Source: Gammaproteobacteria bacterium UBA2168
GTDB lineage: Bacteria; Pseudomonadota; Gammaproteobacteria; Pseudomonadales; Azotimanducaceae
Assembly: GCA_002327525.1 (NCBI GenBank)
Contig: DCWG01000034.1
Location: forward strand, 1-16,957
Reading direction: 5' to 3'
Length of the DNA: 16,957 nt
The position numbers were made by a program, and so were the translations under genes. Every line of letters begins with the position of its first letter. Position 1 is the first letter of the stretch. The notes below the pieces were generated by a model. It searched no databases, was not told the DNA's origin, and saw only the letters and a list, made by a program, of their open reading frames with translations. Of this stretch, positions 14,208 to 16,957 are shown one piece after another.

Positions 14208-15002
14208 ATGAGCGAATTCGCAACAGAAGTTCTCGGAGAAAATGATCCGGAGCAGACCGAAAAGGAAGCTGGGAAAGTCGCCGGGGTGACGGAGATCGAG
14301 GAGGGCGCTCCGTGGAACGCGGTCGAAGATGCCTTTCTGCGCCGTCGTAGCATTCGCAAGTTCAAGAAGAAGCAGGTTCCCGCCCATCTGATTCGCCGGA
14401 TGCTGGAAGTCGGCCGGTTCGCGCCTTCTCAGGGGAACTGTCAACCCTGGAAGATGGTGGTGGTCCGCGATCGGGACATGATCGAGGAAATGGAGGACTT
14501 TTGCGTTGCCTCCTGCCGAAAGATCGCCGGGATGGTCGACTACACCGTTTACGACAAAGGTACGTTCGCGCGCCGGAAGACGGAGATGATGGCGAAGCTC
14601 ATCTCCAGGTCGAAACCGAATTCCATGCATCCGGTGCCGTTCGCCGCGGTTAGCCTGGTCGCGCAGAATCGATTCGCGGTATTTCATCATCCGCCGACGA
14701 TCATCCTCCCGTTGATGGATACACGCGGTATCGGGCACCCCCAGATTGATCTCGGCATCGTTGGTACCAATATCGTAATGGCTGCCCACAGTCTCGGTCT
14801 CGGAACGTGCTGGGTTGGGCTGGCCTCGTTTTTAAATGAAAGCCCGGAGTGGCGCGAGCGATTGGAGGTGGAGGAGCCTTACGAGATCATCGAGGCGATT
14901 AGTGTGGGCTACCCTCTGGGCAAGCCGATGCGAAACACTGTCTCGCGTGAGACTCACGAGACTGTCTGGCTCGAAGATGGCAAGAAGGAACTCATCTATT
15001 GA
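14208..15002 (+). CDS. Nitroreductase family flavoprotein, ferredoxin-linked
   Basis: This 264-residue FMN enzyme has the family signatures RRRSIRKF (45-52), APSQGNCQPW (72-81), and LGIVGTNIVMAAHSLGLGTCW for the C-terminal FMN and dimer region. A 30-residue acidic N-terminal extension precedes the domain. The ferredoxin immediately downstream (50-base gap) is suggestive: nitroreductases fused to or adjacent to a 4Fe-4S ferredoxin are known, and the ferredoxin may donate electrons. A role in reducing or oxidising an enoyl/dienoyl or aryl CoA ester made by the preceding ligase is inference. ATG 14208 follows GAGGAAA with 5-base spacing, 15 bases after the ligase stop. It is distinct from the nitroreductase at 2052-2729 and is longer. 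Confidence 0.88.
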   Translation: MSEFATEVLGENDPEQTEKEAGKVAGVTEIEEGAPWNAVEDAFLRRRSIRKFKKKQVPAHLIRRMLEVGRFAPSQGNCQPWKMVVVRDRDMIEEMEDFCVASCRKIAGMVDYTVYDKGTFARRKTEMMAKLISRSKPNSMHPVPFAAVSLVAQNRFAVFHHPPTIILPLMDTRGIGHPQIDLGIVGTNIVMAAHSLGLGTCWVGLASFLNESPEWRERLEVEEPYEIIEAISVGYPLGKPMRNTVSRETHETVWLEDGKKELIY

Positions 15003-15052
15003 GGTTGCTGGTCTGAAGGCGTCGCGAATCGAGCCGATGTAAGAGGTGATGA

Positions 15053-15463
15053 ATGGGGTTGTTGACGAAGAAGGAAATGAAGCAAACTCCGATTGTGGAC
15101 GACGCGAACGACGCCAGGTACGGCGTTGTGGAAATCGACCTCGACAAGTGCAATGGATGCAGGATATGCACGCTCATCTGTCCGTCGAATGTGCTGGAAC
15201 TGTTTGGCGAGAAGCACAACAGGCGCGCCCGGATCAAAGAGGGGCTCGTGATGTGTCTCGCCTGTGACAACTGTCATGCGATATGCGACCGCGACGCCAT
15301 CTCGATTGTGAGCGGCTACGACTTCGCAGGTCGCTACAAGCAACTGGGCCGCGGCGCCCCGAGCCAGCCCCGGCTCGAATGGGGGAAGCCCGCAGCGGGT
15401 GGATATACCGGCACCGTCCCTCAGTGCCCTGCCGCTCCTGAAATGGATGGGCGACATGACTGA
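15053..15463 (+). CDS. 2[4Fe-4S]-type ferredoxin with C-terminal tail
   Basis: This 136-residue protein carries two Cys clusters. CNGCRICTLICP (Cys33, 36, 39, 43) is a classic CxxCxxCxxxCP motif, and CLACDNCHAICD (Cys68, 71, 74, 78) has the same spacing but Asp where Pro is usual. All eight Cys are present, so two [4Fe-4S] clusters are expected. The spacing between motifs (about 24 residues) is longer than in small bacterial ferredoxins, and a tail of about 50 residues after the second motif is Gly/Pro-rich and of unknown role. It probably transfers electrons to or from the adjacent nitroreductase. ATG 15053 follows AAGAGGTG. The 3' end overlaps the SDR start by 8 bases, indicating translational coupling. 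Confidence 0.9.
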   Translation: MGLLTKKEMKQTPIVDDANDARYGVVEIDLDKCNGCRICTLICPSNVLELFGEKHNRRARIKEGLVMCLACDNCHAICDRDAISIVSGYDFAGRYKQLGRGAPSQPRLEWGKPAAGGYTGTVPQCPAAPEMDGRHD

Positions 15464-16499
15464 AGAGGCAAGTGGCGTGTGGGGCATCATGCTGCCGTGG
15501 CTCTCACTCACCGGAGCCGTGATGTGGCTATTTCTCCTTGCGGCCCTGGGGCTAAGAGTGCACAAGATGCTGCGCGCGCGCGGGCGGGAGGACGTGACCG
15601 GCCGGTGGCTGGTCGTGACTGGGTGCGATTCGGGGTTCGGTCATGGGGTTGTGGAATCACTTGTCGCGCGAGGCGCGAACGTCATTGCCTTTTGCCTCAC
15701 CGCCCAGGGTGCTGATGCCGCGCGGTCGCTGGGGGCAAAACTTGCACCCTGTCTCGATCTCACCGACGATGAGGCGGTGGTCGATGCCTCCCGTGAGGTC
15801 ATGAGTGCGTGCGAAGGCGAGCTTTGGGGGCTGGTACACAATGCCGGGGTTGTGCTGCCGGGCTTCGTCGACTACCAGCCCATCTCGTTTTACCGCACCG
15901 TGATGGACGTGAATTTCTTCGCACCCGTCTTACTCACCCAACGGCTGCTCGAGCCGCTCAGGAAAGGTCGGGGGCGCGTGGTGCTCGTCAGCAGTGTCGA
16001 TGGCCTCGTCAGCCTGCCGGGAAATGCACCCTACGACGCGTCGAAATTCGCCATGGAAGCTTACGCCGACGCGCTGCGCGTCGAGCTCTCCTTCTGGAAC
16101 GTGCACGTGAGTGTGGTAAACCCGGCGACCATGCGTACGCCGCTTGCGATGGGTTTCTTCGAGGGACACCTCAAGGCATGGCAAGCGATGGAACGTGTTG
16201 ACCCCGACGGTGCGTGGAAAGAGACCTACCCGAAAGACTGGCTCGATGAGTACATCGCCTTTAACACGCAACAGCTAGAGCGTATCGTCCAGGATCCCGC
16301 CCATGCGATCGACGACATCATGCACGCATTGACGGCGAAGCGTCCCAGGCTTCGCTATCTCAGCGGGACGCTGGCGAAGACGCTCTTCTATGCGCTGTGG
16401 CTGGGTCCGGAGTCCTGGTCGGCGCGCTTCAAACGCTCGATGATCCAGCCGGCGCCGCGCCTTTGCGTAGTACGCCCTACTTCCGAGGAGAAGGTGTGA
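15456..16499 (+). CDS. Membrane-anchored short-chain dehydrogenase (SDR9C/retinol-dehydrogenase-like)
   Basis: This 347-residue SDR has an N-terminal hydrophobic segment (about residues 11-33, IMLPWLSLTGAVMWLFLLAA) followed by a basic HKMLRARGR, predicting a membrane anchor. The Rossmann motif VTGCDSGFGHG (54-64) is the form typical of the SDR9C group (retinol and 17-beta-hydroxysteroid dehydrogenases, BDH1). HNAG (128-131), Ser180 and Tyr193-xxx-Lys197 (YDASK) are the catalytic elements, and NPATMRTPL follows. It would interconvert an alcohol and ketone with NAD(P)H, and the anchor and group suggest a hydrophobic, sterol-like substrate. ATG 15456 is chosen because it overlaps the ferredoxin stop in the usual coupled way and has GGATGG upstream; ATG 15447 is an alternative. 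The 3' end overlaps the next gene (GTGA). Confidence 0.88.
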   Translation: MTEEASGVWGIMLPWLSLTGAVMWLFLLAALGLRVHKMLRARGREDVTGRWLVVTGCDSGFGHGVVESLVARGANVIAFCLTAQGADAARSLGAKLAPCLDLTDDEAVVDASREVMSACEGELWGLVHNAGVVLPGFVDYQPISFYRTVMDVNFFAPVLLTQRLLEPLRKGRGRVVLVSSVDGLVSLPGNAPYDASKFAMEAYADALRVELSFWNVHVSVVNPATMRTPLAMGFFEGHLKAWQAMERVDPDGAWKETYPKDWLDEYIAFNTQQLERIVQDPAHAIDDIMHALTAKRPRLRYLSGTLAKTLFYALWLGPESWSARFKRSMIQPAPRLCVVRPTSEEKV

Positions 16500-16957
16500 G
16501 AAAACGAATCTTGGTTGGTGTGATAGTTGTGGTTCTGGTCGTGGGTCTCGCCGCATTCCTGGCCATTGGTGCCAATAGAGGAGCAGGTACCGAGAACGGA
16601 CTGCACATCGCGGGCATGCTGCACGTCAACGTGAATGTCAGCGACTTTGACCGTTCTCGGGCGTTCTACGAGCGACTCGGGTTCACCGTGCTGATGAAGG
16701 TGGAGGAGCAGGCAACCAAAGCGGTTGCCTCCGCAGTAGCCATGGATTCCTATCGGGTTCGCGGGGCGTTGATGGCGCACAAAGACGGCTCCGTGATCGA
16801 TCTTTTGGAGTGGCGCGCGCCGCAGGACGCACGTCCACCCTATGGCAAGCTCAATCACCTCGGCATCGCGCGCATCGCCTTGACGACGACCGATATCGAG
16901 GCCGATGTCGCACGGCTGAAGGCGGAAGGCGTAGAGTTTCTGAGCGACGCGCCCGCC
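16496..16957 (+). CDS. VOC/glyoxalase-fold protein with N-terminal membrane anchor (3' cut by window)
   Basis: The 154 visible residues start with GTG 16496, which overlaps the SDR stop as GTGA and sits just after GAGGAGAAG. An N-terminal segment RKRILVGVIVVVLVVGLAAFLAI is a signal anchor or uncleaved signal peptide. After a short linker, MLHVNVNVSDFDRSRAFYERLGFTV begins a vicinal-oxygen-chelate (glyoxalase/dioxygenase) domain, continuing with GSVIDLLEW, then NHLGIARIALTTTDIEADVARLKAEGV, the start of the second half of the fold. Family members are metal-dependent lyases, isomerases or dioxygenases, and some lack metal ligands. His49 region (LHVNV) and Glu in LLEW fit the canonical metal positions. 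Exported or membrane-facing VOC proteins are less common. The downstream part, and hence the full metal site, is outside the window. Confidence 0.85.
   Translation, partial: MRKRILVGVIVVVLVVGLAAFLAIGANRGAGTENGLHIAGMLHVNVNVSDFDRSRAFYERLGFTVLMKVEEQATKAVASAVAMDSYRVRGALMAHKDGSVIDLLEWRAPQDARPPYGKLNHLGIARIALTTTDIEADVARLKAEGVEFLSDAPA

Noticed and set aside
1..16957. CRISPR arrays, insertion sequences, rRNA genes
   Set aside because: No regularly spaced repeats, transposase genes, terminal inverted repeats or rRNA-like sequence seen on either strand.

Overview
The window looks like a chromosomal accessory stretch from a GC-rich Gram-negative bacterium, most plausibly a proteobacterium. Shine-Dalgarno sites are clear, many starts overlap or nearly touch the preceding stop, and several starts are TTG or GTG. 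Almost every recognisable gene belongs to CoA-thioester catabolism: acyl-CoA ligases, acyl-CoA dehydrogenases, a thiolase, nitroreductase-type flavoenzymes, an SDR and NTF2/VOC fold proteins. This repertoire resembles steroid, terpenoid or other alicyclic/aromatic acid degradation clusters. The actual substrate cannot be read from the sequence.

Left part (1-5900) is a mosaic. It holds the tail of an unidentified gene, then an AMP-binding-like protein that has lost the ligase motifs and the C-terminal domain (195-1277), and an NTF2/SnoaL-like protein (1366-1872). A nitroreductase lies on the minus strand (2052-2729), followed after a long gap by a complete, more AT-rich acyl-CoA synthetase, also on the minus strand (3661-5322). 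The gaps contain decayed coding sequence: an SRPBCC-like fragment (about 1857-1990), a membrane-protein fragment (3009-3320), and a frameshifted C-terminus resembling the 2,4-dienoyl-CoA reductase/old-yellow-enzyme family (3323-3636). A 14-bp tandem duplication sits at 5452-5479.

Middle (5888-8212): two unlike acyl-CoA dehydrogenases lie head to tail on the minus strand, 3 bases apart, probably forming one heteromeric enzyme. Upstream, also on the minus strand, is an acetoacetate-decarboxylase-like protein (8431-9198).

Right part (9422-16957) is a tight plus-strand operon: TetR regulator, LLM (luciferase-like) flavin monooxygenase, SCP-x-type thiolase, CaiC-like acyl-CoA ligase, nitroreductase, 2[4Fe-4S] ferredoxin, membrane-anchored SDR, and membrane-anchored VOC protein (cut by the window end). 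The 223-base divergent intergenic region (9199-9421) carries two palindromes sharing TGAC-N3-GTCA. One overlaps a candidate minus-strand promoter, and a nested hairpin lies in the predicted leader of the decarboxylase-like gene. I read this as a TetR-controlled divergent catabolic regulon. In the model, the ligase activates a carboxylic acid, flavoenzymes and the ferredoxin carry out redox steps on the CoA thioester, and the thiolase cleaves it. The SDR/VOC pair would handle a hydrophobic intermediate at the membrane. The order of steps and the substrate are inference.
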